Below, piece after piece: positions 8,810-15,714 of a DNA stretch of 64,000 nt. The first letter of the stretch is position 1, and every line of letters begins with the position of its first letter. Position numbers and translations under genes: made by a program. Origin of the DNA: an uncultured Lachnospiraceae bacterium (GTDB lineage: Bacteria; Bacillota; Clostridia; Lachnospirales; Lachnospiraceae); NCBI GenBank assembly GCA_934438085.1, contig CAKSBC010000003.1:62001-126000 (forward strand), given 5' to 3'. Below the pieces are notes generated by a model. It searched no databases. It saw only the letters and a list, made by a program, of their open reading frames with translations, and was not told where the DNA came from.

Positions 8810-8891
8810 TGCGTTTTAAGGTGTTCCCTCACCATGTTTGTCCGTTTTATCCTCTTGTCTGAGTGTGCGTTTTAAGGTGTTCCCTCACCAT
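8810..8891 (-). repeat. Two 26-bp direct repeats upstream of the scaffold gene, each opening a mini-ORF
   Basis: An identical 26-bp sequence (minus-strand ATGGTGAGGGAACACC followed by TTAAAACGCA) occurs at 8866-8891 and 8810-8835, separated by 30 bp. Each copy begins with ATG and opens a 14-codon frame. The first ends at TAA inside the spacer. The second (MVREHLKTQGGLLL) runs through the scaffold Shine-Dalgarno sequence and stops at a TGA that overlaps the scaffold ATG. They may be leader peptides or merely duplicated sequence. Confidence 0.7.
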
Positions 8892-8900
8892 ACAAGCAGG

Positions 8901-9497
8901 TCAATCCTGCGAAGTATCAGTTTCAAGTTTGAGTACACAGCGGCAATTCACATTGTTCTCTGCCTTAGTGAACTCTCCCGGTCTGGAAGCATGGTCACCA
9001 TCAAAGGTGTAGAACTCTTCATCCAGAGCCACGCTCACACCTTCCAGGTATTTGTGAGTATCCCGAACGGCTTCATCACGGACAGTCACCCATTTCTTTG
9101 AAACCCCAAGTCCTCTTGTAGACTGGAACTCATAGGCTCCATCCTCTTCCGCTGCATTGAATACCCGGTGATATTCAGATTCAACTAACGTCTGTAATCC
9201 CGACAAATCCCCGGCTCTTACATGGTCAGCGATTCTGTCCTCAAAGGTTTTACCGTCTATCACCTCATAAATGGCTTCCTTCATGGAACCCACGTCTACG
9301 GTCAAATCGTAGGCAAGCATATCTGCCGTGGCTGTAATGCCCTGCTGATAAGCCCGGATGAGCAGTGATAGAATGTCATCCGCAATCTGAGCAACCTTTG
9401 AGGTCATGTCCTGCCCAGAAGCAGAGTAGTAACTGGTGGAAGTCAGAATGTTGAGTTCATCAAACGCAGCAATATAAGCTGAAAATGTATTGTTCAT
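8901..9497 (-). CDS. MuF/SPP1 gp7-like minor head protein
   Basis: The C-terminal half matches the MuF-type head morphogenesis family, including KWVTVRDEAVRDTHKYLEGV and the closing NNVNCRCVLK motif. SPP1 gp7-type proteins travel in the head and assist DNA ejection. At 199 residues it is shorter than many members. The gene follows the portal region, as expected. The ATG at 9497 has no recognisable Shine-Dalgarno sequence. It lies directly after a hairpin with a U-run, so expression may be limited or coupled in an unusual way. Confidence 0.8.
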   Translation of the reverse strand: MNNTFSAYIAAFDELNILTSTSYYSASGQDMTSKVAQIADDILSLLIRAYQQGITATADMLAYDLTVDVGSMKEAIYEVIDGKTFEDRIADHVRAGDLSGLQTLVESEYHRVFNAAEEDGAYEFQSTRGLGVSKKWVTVRDEAVRDTHKYLEGVSVALDEEFYTFDGDHASRPGEFTKAENNVNCRCVLKLETDTSQD

Positions 9498-9501
9498 AGA
9501 C

Positions 9502-9570
9502 AAAATAAAAAGGGACTATGAGTTCATCACTCACAGTCCCATTGGACTCACCAGAACCTTTGTCCTGGTG
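9502..9570 (-). terminator. Tandem-hairpin element 1 with U-run, in the late operon
   Basis: Read on the minus strand, hairpin I (CACCAG/CTGGTG) starts at the preceding stop codon. A shared string (GTCCAATGGGACTGT) follows, then hairpin II (12-bp stem with one mismatch at 9512-9540), then TTTTTATTTT. This looks like an intrinsic terminator or attenuator, although late genes continue downstream. A second element of the same design lies at 12890-12951. Confidence 0.68.
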
Positions 9571-9708
9571 TTACTCTTTCATTCTCATTTTGCGTTTGAT
9601 TTCAACAATCGTGACCTTACCCTGCTCAATCAGCACTTCCACTCTGCTGCCGTGCTTGAGCAGCGTTTCCACCTGCTGCACCATTTCCTTTGTCAGTGTT
9701 GGAGTCAT
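9571..9708 (-). CDS. Small phage protein overlapping the portal gene end
   Basis: ATG at 9708 lies 9 nt after AGGAGG; the frame gives 45 residues (MTPTLTKEMVQQVETLL, then SRVEVLIEQGKVTIVEIKRK). It overlaps the last 83 bases of the portal gene in another frame. The helix followed by a short beta pair (RVEVLIEQGKVTIVEI) resembles small uncharacterised phage proteins found beside portal genes. Function unknown. The good ribosome site and protein-like composition favour a real gene. Confidence 0.62.
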   Translation of the reverse strand: MTPTLTKEMVQQVETLLKHGSRVEVLIEQGKVTIVEIKRKMRMKE

Positions 9709-11101
9709 CGGTTTCATCCTCCTTTTCCGTATTCTGCTTTTCAAGCAACTCCTGTGCTTTCTTCTCCTGTTCCTCTGCATATTCCGCACTTAATGTGTAT
9801 GCCAGGTCAGAATCAACAAACAGTCCGCAATGCTCAAAGGCAAGCCGTGGATGAATCTTACTGTTCTTCAACATAAGGTCAAGCACCTGGGCTTTTTGCA
9901 GGATGTTTTCGTAATTTCTTCGGGTAAAGCGAATTTCAATATTGCAAACCTTCAAGTCCATGCCTTTCAGAGTTTTGCAGATATTCAGAATCAACTTGAG
10001 GAAAATCCTCTCGCTCTTCTTGAACATCAATTCGCTGTCTTTTGCTCTTGCTTCCGCAGCAGACCAACCATCTCTCATAATGACCGCAGACCCGGTATCA
10101 CTGGTAGACGTACCACCGTTGCGGTTCGGCATACCACAGATAGTCAATACCGTCTGGTACATATGGTCAACCAGAGTTTGTGTTTCGCCCTGGTTCAGAG
10201 TACTGGTCAGATAAGATACTTCGGCTTTCAACTGAGGGTCAATATCCCGGAACTTAATAGCCCCTTCCTCTCTCAGCTTCTCATAATCATCAGACGAAAT
10301 GTCCACGTTATGGAAAAGCATGAGTGCCTGGATGAACTGTTCAACACCATCCTGGCGGTTACTGTCCGTAAGGTTGATAGCGTCCAGAAGAGGAATAACC
10401 AACTCAAACGCACCGATACGGGCAATGTTCAAAGGATATTCAATGATGGGAATATCACCCAGAATATGCGGCTCTGCCTTGATGATATGAGATTCTACAA
10501 TCTCAAAATACTCATGGTCAGAGTAGCAGCTATAGTGAACTATGCCGTTGTCATCCACCACATACTTGACACCCAGGAGCGGCTTGTTCCCAAGACCGTT
10601 ATTGTACACCACAAAGGTGTTCCGTGGGTCAAGCGTGTAGATTTCAAACGGGGAATCATCATCCTCACCTACGTCCTCATCTGGGAGAACCATTCTGAAA
10701 GACGTACCGCAGATATGGAACCAGTCAGCAAGTTCCTTATCCTTTGCAGGCTTCTCTTCGGCAAACACAAATTCGTTAAGCTGATTGATTGCGTCCGACA
10801 GATTATCACCGTTACCACGGGAAACATACTGTAGAGGTTCGCCCATCAAGTAGCCAGACTTGAAGGACACAATCTCGTTCGCCCTGTTCTCCACGATTTT
10901 ATTACAAATCTCTGGACGAACCTGTTTCTCACGGTTGAGAATCGGCTGTAAACCTCTGTAGTAATACCACAGATATTGAATTTCACTGCGATTCTCCCAG
11001 TGATAAGGAAGTGCCTTATTGAGAATCGCAACTACGTTCTCAACGGTCACTTCGGTTTCATCAGACTTTATCATGCGTCTACCGTATAAACCGAAAGACA
11101 C
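9626..11101 (-). CDS. Portal protein (SPP1 gp6-like)
   Basis: The GTG at 11101 lies 8 nt after GGAGG; an upstream TTG is open but badly placed for it. The roughly 491-residue protein matches the SPP1-type portal family: WYYYRGLQPILNREK near the N-terminus, VENRANEIVSFKSGYLMGEP, the wing segment with TLDPRNTFVVYN, and the stem/crown region GGTSTSDTGSAVIMRDGW. The C-terminus is Glu/Asp/Gly-rich and disordered. It forms the dodecameric ring for DNA entry. The next gene begins inside its 3' end. Confidence 0.92.
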   Translation of the reverse strand: MSFGLYGRRMIKSDETEVTVENVVAILNKALPYHWENRSEIQYLWYYYRGLQPILNREKQVRPEICNKIVENRANEIVSFKSGYLMGEPLQYVSRGNGDNLSDAINQLNEFVFAEEKPAKDKELADWFHICGTSFRMVLPDEDVGEDDDSPFEIYTLDPRNTFVVYNNGLGNKPLLGVKYVVDDNGIVHYSCYSDHEYFEIVESHIIKAEPHILGDIPIIEYPLNIARIGAFELVIPLLDAINLTDSNRQDGVEQFIQALMLFHNVDISSDDYEKLREEGAIKFRDIDPQLKAEVSYLTSTLNQGETQTLVDHMYQTVLTICGMPNRNGGTSTSDTGSAVIMRDGWSAAEARAKDSELMFKKSERIFLKLILNICKTLKGMDLKVCNIEIRFTRRNYENILQKAQVLDLMLKNSKIHPRLAFEHCGLFVDSDLAYTLSAEYAEEQEKKAQELLEKQNTEKEDETDDSNTDKGNGAAGGNAAQARQQSGSAD

Positions 11102-11137
11102 GCAAGCCACCTCCAATCCTACATTTTATCTATTGTA

Positions 11138-11166
11138 ATTATAACACTCTTCAATGGTTATTTCAA
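11138..11166 (-). promoter_or_regulatory. Sigma-A-like promoter ahead of the portal gene
   Basis: On the minus strand TTGAAA (11161-11166), a 17-bp spacer and TATAAT (11138-11143) form a near-consensus promoter in the gap between terL and the portal gene. It would start transcription about 30 bp before the portal start, giving the head-tail genes a promoter independent of terL. Confidence 0.7.
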
Positions 11167-11206
11167 GAGATTTCTTGATATAAGGTTAGAAGAGTTTTTG
11201 TGTAAA

Positions 11207-12874
11207 TTAACACGGTCTTTTGAACACTTCAACCTTCGCCCCAACCAGTCCACGCAGTTCATTCTCAAGCAGAGACAGGGAGTCGGGTGCGTCATCATGC
11301 GGCACTTTGCCAGACCGGGTGTAGGTTGTGACCTGCTTCATAAACATGGCATACTGGCTGTTCCGTGCATAGAGTGACGGGTCTTTGAAATAAAAGTGCT
11401 TGATGATGTTATCGGAAGCGAACTCAATACGAGTCTGCTTGTTGCTGATAGTCCGCTTCGTTCGGATATTGCAGACATACTTTCGGTCAGTCAAAATCTG
11501 CTGTACGTCTCTGGCAAAGTATGTACCTGCATTATTCGACTCAAAGGTTCCTGCTACCACAAGATTGTCCATCAGAGCCTTTGCACACTCTGGCTTAGTG
11601 ACCTCTGGCGGGGAATCATCGAATACCACGTCTATAATGTAGACCTCATCTCCGTACACAGCAGCAATCGGCATAGAGCAATAGTCAGCACCCTTGTCTG
11701 CCGTATCGCAAACGGCAATGATACTGTCTGGCTCACGATCTACAGGCAGTTCAAAGTATCGGTTCAAGGACGCTTCCGGGAAAAGAATACCCTTCGCTTC
11801 AAACGGCTGCTGCTGAAACTCTGACTCAAACTGCTCTGCCGAAAGCATTTCCCTCTGGTCACGGAAGTACTGCGTGGTGAAAACCTTCCTGCCCTCACGA
11901 ATGTATTCAAAGTTACTCTCATCCGTCACGGGGTCAAGAGCCGGGGTTTCAATAATCTTGCACCGCTTGCCCTGCTTCCGCATTTCTTCCTGCAAGTGAC
12001 CGATAGGGTCATATAGAGAATATCGTGTACCGCAGATAACGATAGGCGTACCCTCAATGGCACGTCCGATAATATCACCCGAAATAACCTCCCACTTGTC
12101 ATCAAGCCGCTGTCTGTTCTTCGCTTCCTCACGTCCCTCTACGCAGTCATCCAGGTAGAGAAGATTGGTTGCTTCCGAAAGACCTACCTGCCGTGCGTCA
12201 ATAGAACGGCACATGACAGTAGGAAATCGGGACTTGTGCAGAAGGTTAATGACCTTCGTATCGGCATTGGTCTGTACCAGTTTGCTCTCCGGGAAAATAT
12301 CATAAAAATGATAATCGTTCGGCTGCTGAATGTACTCAAGGCAACCTTTGTAGAAAGACTGAACGAGGTCATCACCTGTACCCTCCATCAACGTAGAGCG
12401 GTCTGGGAATTTACCAGAAAGCATATTCGTAAAATTGATACCAAGCTGAGACTTGCCACATCGTTTCGGCATAGAGATGGACAGAAAGTCCAGTTTCCCG
12501 TCAAGAACTTCCTGGTATCCTTCCACATACCGCTTGAGATAGTGGCGGCGGGGCAGATAGAACTTCTTGTCAAGCGGCTTACCGTACTCTACCGCCTGTA
12601 AGTATGCGTCAAAGTAATGTGGCGCACAGAACAGCAGGGAGCGAAACAGCAGATTGTCAAATTCCTCTGCCGTCTTGAAATCCCTGGTATCTACTGCCAG
12701 TTTCAATCCTGCTCTGATTTCCTCCTGCAAAGCCTGGTTCCATTCGTGAGCCAGTCGAAACTCCGTGCCTTCGTAGTCCCGGCACAGAGCGAACTTATCA
12801 TCATAGGCTGCAACATCAAGCGGACTCTTTAGGATAGCCCGGTCAATGCTGCTTTTCATCTTACTATAATCCAT
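11207..12874 (-). CDS. Terminase large subunit
   Basis: ATG at 12874 follows GGAGGT and gives MDYSKMKSSIDRAILK; the ATG 18 bases upstream lacks a site. The 555-residue protein has the packaging ATPase motor: Walker A-like MPKRCGKSQ near residue 140 and a coupling motif (ICGTRYSLYD). It also has a C-terminal RNase H-like nuclease with the acidic motifs AVCDTADKGADY and DDAPDSL. It cuts and pumps DNA through the portal. It is separated from the small subunit by about 2.8 kb of foreign-looking opposite-strand sequence, which is unusual. Confidence 0.93.
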   Translation of the reverse strand: MDYSKMKSSIDRAILKSPLDVAAYDDKFALCRDYEGTEFRLAHEWNQALQEEIRAGLKLAVDTRDFKTAEEFDNLLFRSLLFCAPHYFDAYLQAVEYGKPLDKKFYLPRRHYLKRYVEGYQEVLDGKLDFLSISMPKRCGKSQLGINFTNMLSGKFPDRSTLMEGTGDDLVQSFYKGCLEYIQQPNDYHFYDIFPESKLVQTNADTKVINLLHKSRFPTVMCRSIDARQVGLSEATNLLYLDDCVEGREEAKNRQRLDDKWEVISGDIIGRAIEGTPIVICGTRYSLYDPIGHLQEEMRKQGKRCKIIETPALDPVTDESNFEYIREGRKVFTTQYFRDQREMLSAEQFESEFQQQPFEAKGILFPEASLNRYFELPVDREPDSIIAVCDTADKGADYCSMPIAAVYGDEVYIIDVVFDDSPPEVTKPECAKALMDNLVVAGTFESNNAGTYFARDVQQILTDRKYVCNIRTKRTISNKQTRIEFASDNIIKHFYFKDPSLYARNSQYAMFMKQVTTYTRSGKVPHDDAPDSLSLLENELRGLVGAKVEVFKRPC

Positions 12875-12889
12875 ACATACCTCCGTAAA

Positions 12890-12951
12890 CAAAAAAAAAT
12901 GGAACCGTCAATTAAGACAGTCCCATTGGACAAACCGTAACTCACTTACGG
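12890..12951 (-). terminator. Tandem-hairpin element 2 with U-run, between the small membrane gene and terL
   Basis: Minus-strand order: hairpin I (CCGTAA/TTACGG, overlapping the stop of the upstream gene), the shared string GTCCAATGGGACTGT, hairpin II with an 11-bp stem, then nine Ts. Hairpin II pairs fully only if G-U wobbles are allowed on the minus-strand RNA, which supports that strand as the functional one. Same design as the element at 9502-9570. Confidence 0.72.
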
Positions 12952-13094
12952 CTACATATTAACTTAAAAGGCAGGCTCAAGCACCATACCACAGGTCTAA
13001 CTACAATGTTCCAGGTGACCCATGCCGAAATCCAGAAGAATGATTTAATGCACCACCATAGGAACCACAGACAGCAGAATAAAATATAGAACAT
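12942..13094 (-). CDS. Small membrane protein of unknown function
   Basis: From ATG at 13094 (AAAGGA upstream) the frame encodes 50 residues (MFYILFCCLWFLWWCIKS). It is almost entirely hydrophobic and aromatic, with two possible membrane-spanning segments and a basic tail (KLICSRK). I recognise no family. It lies between the foreign cassette and terL on the late strand. Its Trp content could suit a holin-like or membrane-anchoring peptide, but nothing in the sequence proves that. Confidence 0.5.
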   Translation of the reverse strand: MFYILFCCLWFLWWCIKSFFWISAWVTWNIVVRPVVWCLSLPFKLICSRK

Positions 13095-13120
13095 GGTTTC
13101 ACCATCCTTTCTCTTAGCGT

Positions 13121-13207
13121 GGTAGGGCAAATCAGAAAATCTGTATAAGTTTTCTTAGTAGAGTCTTTACTATAAAAACTTAGTGAAAAATTCGATTTTA
13201 CCCTACC
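13121..13207. repeat. 87-bp nested palindrome, copy A (left boundary of the cassette region)
   Basis: The outer arms are GGTAGGG and CCCTACC. The inner core on the minus strand is TAAGTTTTTATAGTA, 7 bp, TACTAAGAAAACTTA: two 15-bp inverted half-sites around a 7-bp centre, like a tyrosine-recombinase crossover site. It overlaps the last three codons of the small HTH gene. Its partner at 16478-16564 has the same length and arms but the opposite core orientation. Confidence 0.82.
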
Positions 13208-13452
13208 ATGTCTGTCTGACCAACCTCATATCCACCTTCGGGAATAGGCGTTTCATCGGGAACAACCACGATTTTATAACCAAGTGCGCCCAACATCGTT
13301 TTGAGAAGAGATACAGGAATATCCTTACGTCCCTTCTTATTATTCAGCCTGTCCCAGACGGTTGCCTGTGTTATATCTAATCTCCGTGCCAGTTCAGCAT
13401 TCGTGACTTCATCGGTACTCATAATGTCTTTGATAATCTCTCTTGCTTCCAT
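13198..13452 (-). CDS. Small HTH (XRE-type) repressor of the cassette
   Basis: ATG at 13452 follows GGAGG; an upstream frame extension is not supported. The 84-residue protein has a helix-turn-helix at about residues 14-36 (TNAELARRLDITQATVWDRL) and a short C-terminal strand region. Its promoter carries two operator copies, and the divergent cassette promoter carries three more of the same palindrome (TCAA-N8-TTGA). I infer that it represses itself and the plus-strand genes. The final codons lie inside the 87-bp palindrome A. Confidence 0.8.
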   Translation of the reverse strand: MEAREIIKDIMSTDEVTNAELARRLDITQATVWDRLNNKKGRKDIPVSLLKTMLGALGYKIVVVPDETPIPEGGYEVGQTDMVG

Positions 13453-13470
13453 ATTGCACCTCCTATGGTC

Positions 13471-13511
13471 AGTATATATCACAAGCATTTTATTGTCAAG
13501 CGATTTATTGA
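13471..13511 (-). promoter_or_regulatory. Promoter and two operators of the HTH repressor gene
   Basis: On the minus strand TTGACA (13494-13499), a 17-bp spacer and TATACT (13471-13476) precede the HTH gene. Two operator-like 16-mers, at 13496-13511 and 13481-13496, overlap the -35 element and the spacer. The -35, spacing and -10 are identical to those of the divergent promoter at 13677. Confidence 0.83.
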
Positions 13512-13539
13512 ATCTTTTTTATTTTTGCGGAATTTTCCA

Positions 13540-13650
13540 GGCTCACCCGCCCCGGCTGCCGGGGGTTCGTTTCCCCCTCCGGGGGGGGGCTGTCCACGGG
13601 ATGACCGGGACAGCCTGCACCACAGGCAGAGTGGCGGGACGTGGTGAAAG
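13540..13650. other. GC-rich structured non-coding stretch between the divergent promoters
   Basis: This block is rich in G and C, unlike the flanking AT-rich promoters. It holds several inverted repeats, such as a CCCCGG/CCGGGG-type run and GGCTGTCC/GGGACAGCC. The string CCTGCACCAC at 13613 recurs at about 14232 and 15547. No protein frame here looks real. It could be a transcript leader, an origin or a transfer-type site; I cannot tell which. Confidence 0.45.
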
Positions 13651-13664
13651 AATTTGAAAGAATA

Positions 13665-13725
13665 TCAATAAAACGCTTGACAATCAATAAAACGCTTGAT
13701 ATACTATAATCAATAAAACACTTGA
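13665..13725 (+). promoter_or_regulatory. Cassette promoter with three tandem operators
   Basis: TTGACA (13677-13682), 17 bp, TATACT (13700-13705) is a full-strength sigma-A-type promoter. Operator copies sit at 13665-13680, 13684-13699 and 13710-13725 (TCAATAAAACGCTTGA twice, TCAATAAAACACTTGA once). They cover the -35, fill the spacer and follow the -10. The first plus-strand gene starts 44 bp downstream of the last copy. Confidence 0.86.
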
Positions 13726-13768
13726 TAGCAAGTGCAGAACAAACAGCCCACGGGCAGGAGGTAAACAG

Positions 13769-14146
13769 ATGAAAGCATACAACGAAATCAAGAAAGAACT
13801 GGAAGCCAGGAAAGACCGCAGCGCATGGAGTAAGGGCGTTACCGTGTACGCTCTTGAACTCCTGGAAGAATACCAGGAGCGGGCAGCGTATGAGGGCAGA
13901 GAAGCCGCAGACCGTGCAGAGTTTAAAGCGTGGTTGTTGAATGGTGCGGACTCCTGGGAGTCCTACAGTTACGGCGGTTCATCCCTCATTTATAACGGGG
14001 ACATTGCAGAGCGGCTTTGTTGCCCGTCTGAGTATAAGCGCACCCGTGAGGGCGAGCGCAGACCTAACCGTAACGAAGAGTGGTTAGACGTTCAAGCAAG
14101 GGCTTTACATCAAGCCGCTTGCAGACTCTCCCGCATAGCATTCTAA
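13769..14146 (+). CDS. Cassette protein 1, hypothetical
   Basis: The 125-residue product (MKAYNEIKKELEARKDRSAW) follows AGGAGG at 7 nt. It is helical and charged, with a Gly/Ser/Tyr patch (YSYGGSSLIYNGD) and a basic C-terminal half. I do not know a function; I recall similar proteins only as hypothetical genes of Clostridial mobile elements, which I could not check here. It is the first gene under the operator-controlled promoter and reads against all surrounding late phage genes. Confidence 0.7.
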   Translation: MKAYNEIKKELEARKDRSAWSKGVTVYALELLEEYQERAAYEGREAADRAEFKAWLLNGADSWESYSYGGSSLIYNGDIAERLCCPSEYKRTREGERRPNRNEEWLDVQARALHQAACRLSRIAF

Positions 14147-14189
14147 ACACGTTGCGCCGTGTATAAATAGCCAGTTAGGGCGCAAGCGT

Positions 14190-14206
14190 CCCGGCATTTT
14201 GCCGGG
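14190..14206 (+). other. Hairpin between cassette genes 1 and 2
   Basis: CCCGGC, a 5-nt loop and GCCGGG form a compact stem with no following U-run, so it is not a clear terminator. The 145-bp gap also contains a copy of ACCTGCACCACAG near 14231, matching strings elsewhere in the cassette. AAGGAGG for the next gene ends at about 14283. Confidence 0.4.
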
Positions 14207-14290
14207 GGTCTGGAAAGTGTAGGCTTTCAAACCTGCACCACAGAAAGAAATGCAGATATTGACATATTGCACAAATAAGGAGGTTATACC

Positions 14291-14581
14291 ATGAATAGAA
14301 TCGAAATAGGCGGTTATACCCGCATTACAAAGAAGGAAGCCGCCCGCCGTTACAATGCGGGCGAGGTCATCCGCTTAACGGCTTGCAAGCTGTCCCCGGT
14401 TTCCCCGTGGGGTTGCTACTCAGACGCACAGAAAGACCACAACGCCACAGTGAGCGGGGACGGGTTCAACACTACAGTAGCCCGCAACCGTGAGTTTGAA
14501 ACCGTGGTAAATGCGTTTACCTATTACAACTGCACCAACGAAACGGGCAGATACCCGGCATACTGGAAGAAAGAAGCATAA
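14291..14581 (+). CDS. Cassette protein 2, hypothetical
   Basis: The 96-residue protein (MNRIEIGGYTRITKKEAARR) has a basic N-terminus, then KLSPVSPWGCYSDAQKDHN and an aromatic C-terminal half (FTYYNCTNETGRYPAYW). A strong AAGGAGG site precedes ATG. No catalytic motif or known fold is recognisable. It shares the transcript and strand of the FtsK-like gene and the cassette's higher GC content, so it is probably part of the same mobile unit. Confidence 0.7.
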   Translation: MNRIEIGGYTRITKKEAARRYNAGEVIRLTACKLSPVSPWGCYSDAQKDHNATVSGDGFNTTVARNREFETVVNAFTYYNCTNETGRYPAYWKKEA

Positions 14582-14587
14582 AAGAAG

Positions 14588-14605
14588 CCCCGCCGCCGTG
14601 CGGGG
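14588..14605 (+). other. GC-rich hairpin ahead of the FtsK-like gene
   Basis: CCCCGC, a 6-nt loop and GCGGGG start 7 bp after the stop of cassette gene 2 and are followed by TATTCTTATAT. The U-run is poor, so this may attenuate or stabilise the mRNA rather than fully terminate it. AAGGAGG for the next gene follows. Confidence 0.45.
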
Positions 14606-14632
14606 TATTCTTATATAAGGAGGTATAAAAGA

Positions 14633-15367
14633 GTGTTTAGAAAGACCTGGGAAACGCCACAGGGCAGTTATTACAATCTATTTGCGGATATGCTACAACA
14701 ACCGCACTTGCTTGTAGCGGGCGCAACGGGCAGCGGTAAAAGCGTAGTTATAAACGGCATAATAACAACCGCATTAAAGGACAGCCCCGCCGCTGTACAA
14801 TTTATTTTTATAGACCCGAAACGGGTTGAACTTGTAGACTATAGACCGTTGCCGCATACGCTAAAATATGCCAGTGAACCGGGGGACATGGTACAGGCGT
14901 TACAATATGCCATGGATACCACAGAAAGCCGCTACAGGGCTATGCAGAGCCGCCACGAAAAGAACTACAGCGGCGGGGCGGTCTATGTGGTTATTGATGA
15001 GTTAGCGGACTTGATGACCACGAACCGCCGCCAGGTACAGCCGCTTATACAACGCCTTGCGCAAATAGGACGGGCGGCAAACGTCCATATTATAGCCGCT
15101 ACGCAATGCCCGCTGTCCGCTGTCATCCCTACCCCTATAAAAGTAAACTTTGATAGCCGGGTAGGACTCAGAACCCGCAGCAAACAGGACAGCCGCAATA
15201 TTTTAGGGCTTCCAGGGTGCGAAACCCTACCCCGCTATGGACAGGGCTACTACATGACCCCGGCGGGCTTACAACTGTACAATATACCCATGTATGACCC
15301 CGCAGAGGTGCAACGACTTGTAGACTACTGGAAGCACCACAGCCGCCCCCGCTTGCGTTGGTTATAA
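14633..15367 (+). CDS. Small FtsK/SpoIIIE-type DNA translocase
   Basis: GTG at 14633 is 9 nt after AGGAGG. The 244-residue protein is a bare RecA-like motor: Walker A GATGSGKSVV near residue 34, Walker B VYVVIDELADLM near residue 120, the FtsK-type FIDPKRVELVDY segment, and the HIIAATQCPLSAVIPTPIK region. It has no membrane domain and no gamma (KOPS/SRS-reading) winged helix. Such short FtsK proteins occur on plasmids, ICEs and some phages and move double-stranded DNA. Its place inside a packaging operon, reversed, is notable. Confidence 0.86.
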   Translation: MFRKTWETPQGSYYNLFADMLQQPHLLVAGATGSGKSVVINGIITTALKDSPAAVQFIFIDPKRVELVDYRPLPHTLKYASEPGDMVQALQYAMDTTESRYRAMQSRHEKNYSGGAVYVVIDELADLMTTNRRQVQPLIQRLAQIGRAANVHIIAATQCPLSAVIPTPIKVNFDSRVGLRTRSKQDSRNILGLPGCETLPRYGQGYYMTPAGLQLYNIPMYDPAEVQRLVDYWKHHSRPRLRWL

Positions 15368-15374
15368 CACACGA

Positions 15375-15412
15375 AACCCCGGACAGGTTCACAGCCTGCA
15401 CCGGGGTTCTTT
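15375..15412 (+). terminator. Intrinsic terminator of the cassette operon
   Basis: AACCCCGG (15375-15382) pairs with CCGGGGTT (15401-15408), with an inner CAGG/CCTG pair, and is followed by CTTTTAT. It starts 8 bp after the FtsK-like stop codon. Confidence 0.8.
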
Positions 15413-15714
15413 TATGCCTATTTGATTGTATGCCCTCACAGCCCCGCAGAGCCGCCCAGGACGGGCGCAAGCCGTGCGGGGCTATACTTATACCATGACG
15501 GGCAGAAAAGCCCGCAGAGGGGCGCAGAGGGGCGCAGAGCGTCCGCACCTGCACCACGTCCACAGGACAGCACCACGGGCGGCGGGTGGTCTGTCCCTGC
15601 CCCTGCCTTGAAAGCATGGTGAAACCCCGAAGCCGGGGCGGGCGGGTCTGCCGCAGGGCAGGCAGCAGGCGGGCAGGGGTTGCCGCCCTTCTGCCCCTTC
15701 TGCGACTTTTGAAA
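15413..15714. other. GC-rich non-coding region at the cassette end
   Basis: About 300 bp without a credible gene. It holds a stem AGCCCCGCA (15440-15448) / TGCGGGGCT (15475-15483) with an inner GCCC/GGGC pair. A short direct repeat GCAGAGGGGC follows, then another CCTGCACCAC string. At its right end minus-strand CAGAAG repeats continue out of terS. It may be a structured RNA, an origin or transfer site, or a packaging site. Confidence 0.45.

Noticed and set aside
8810..8891. Two 26-bp repeats with a 30-bp spacer resembling a minimal CRISPR array
   Set aside because: Only one spacer, no cas genes, and the repeats sit in the 5' leader of a phage scaffold gene and open coding frames. A leader duplication is simpler.
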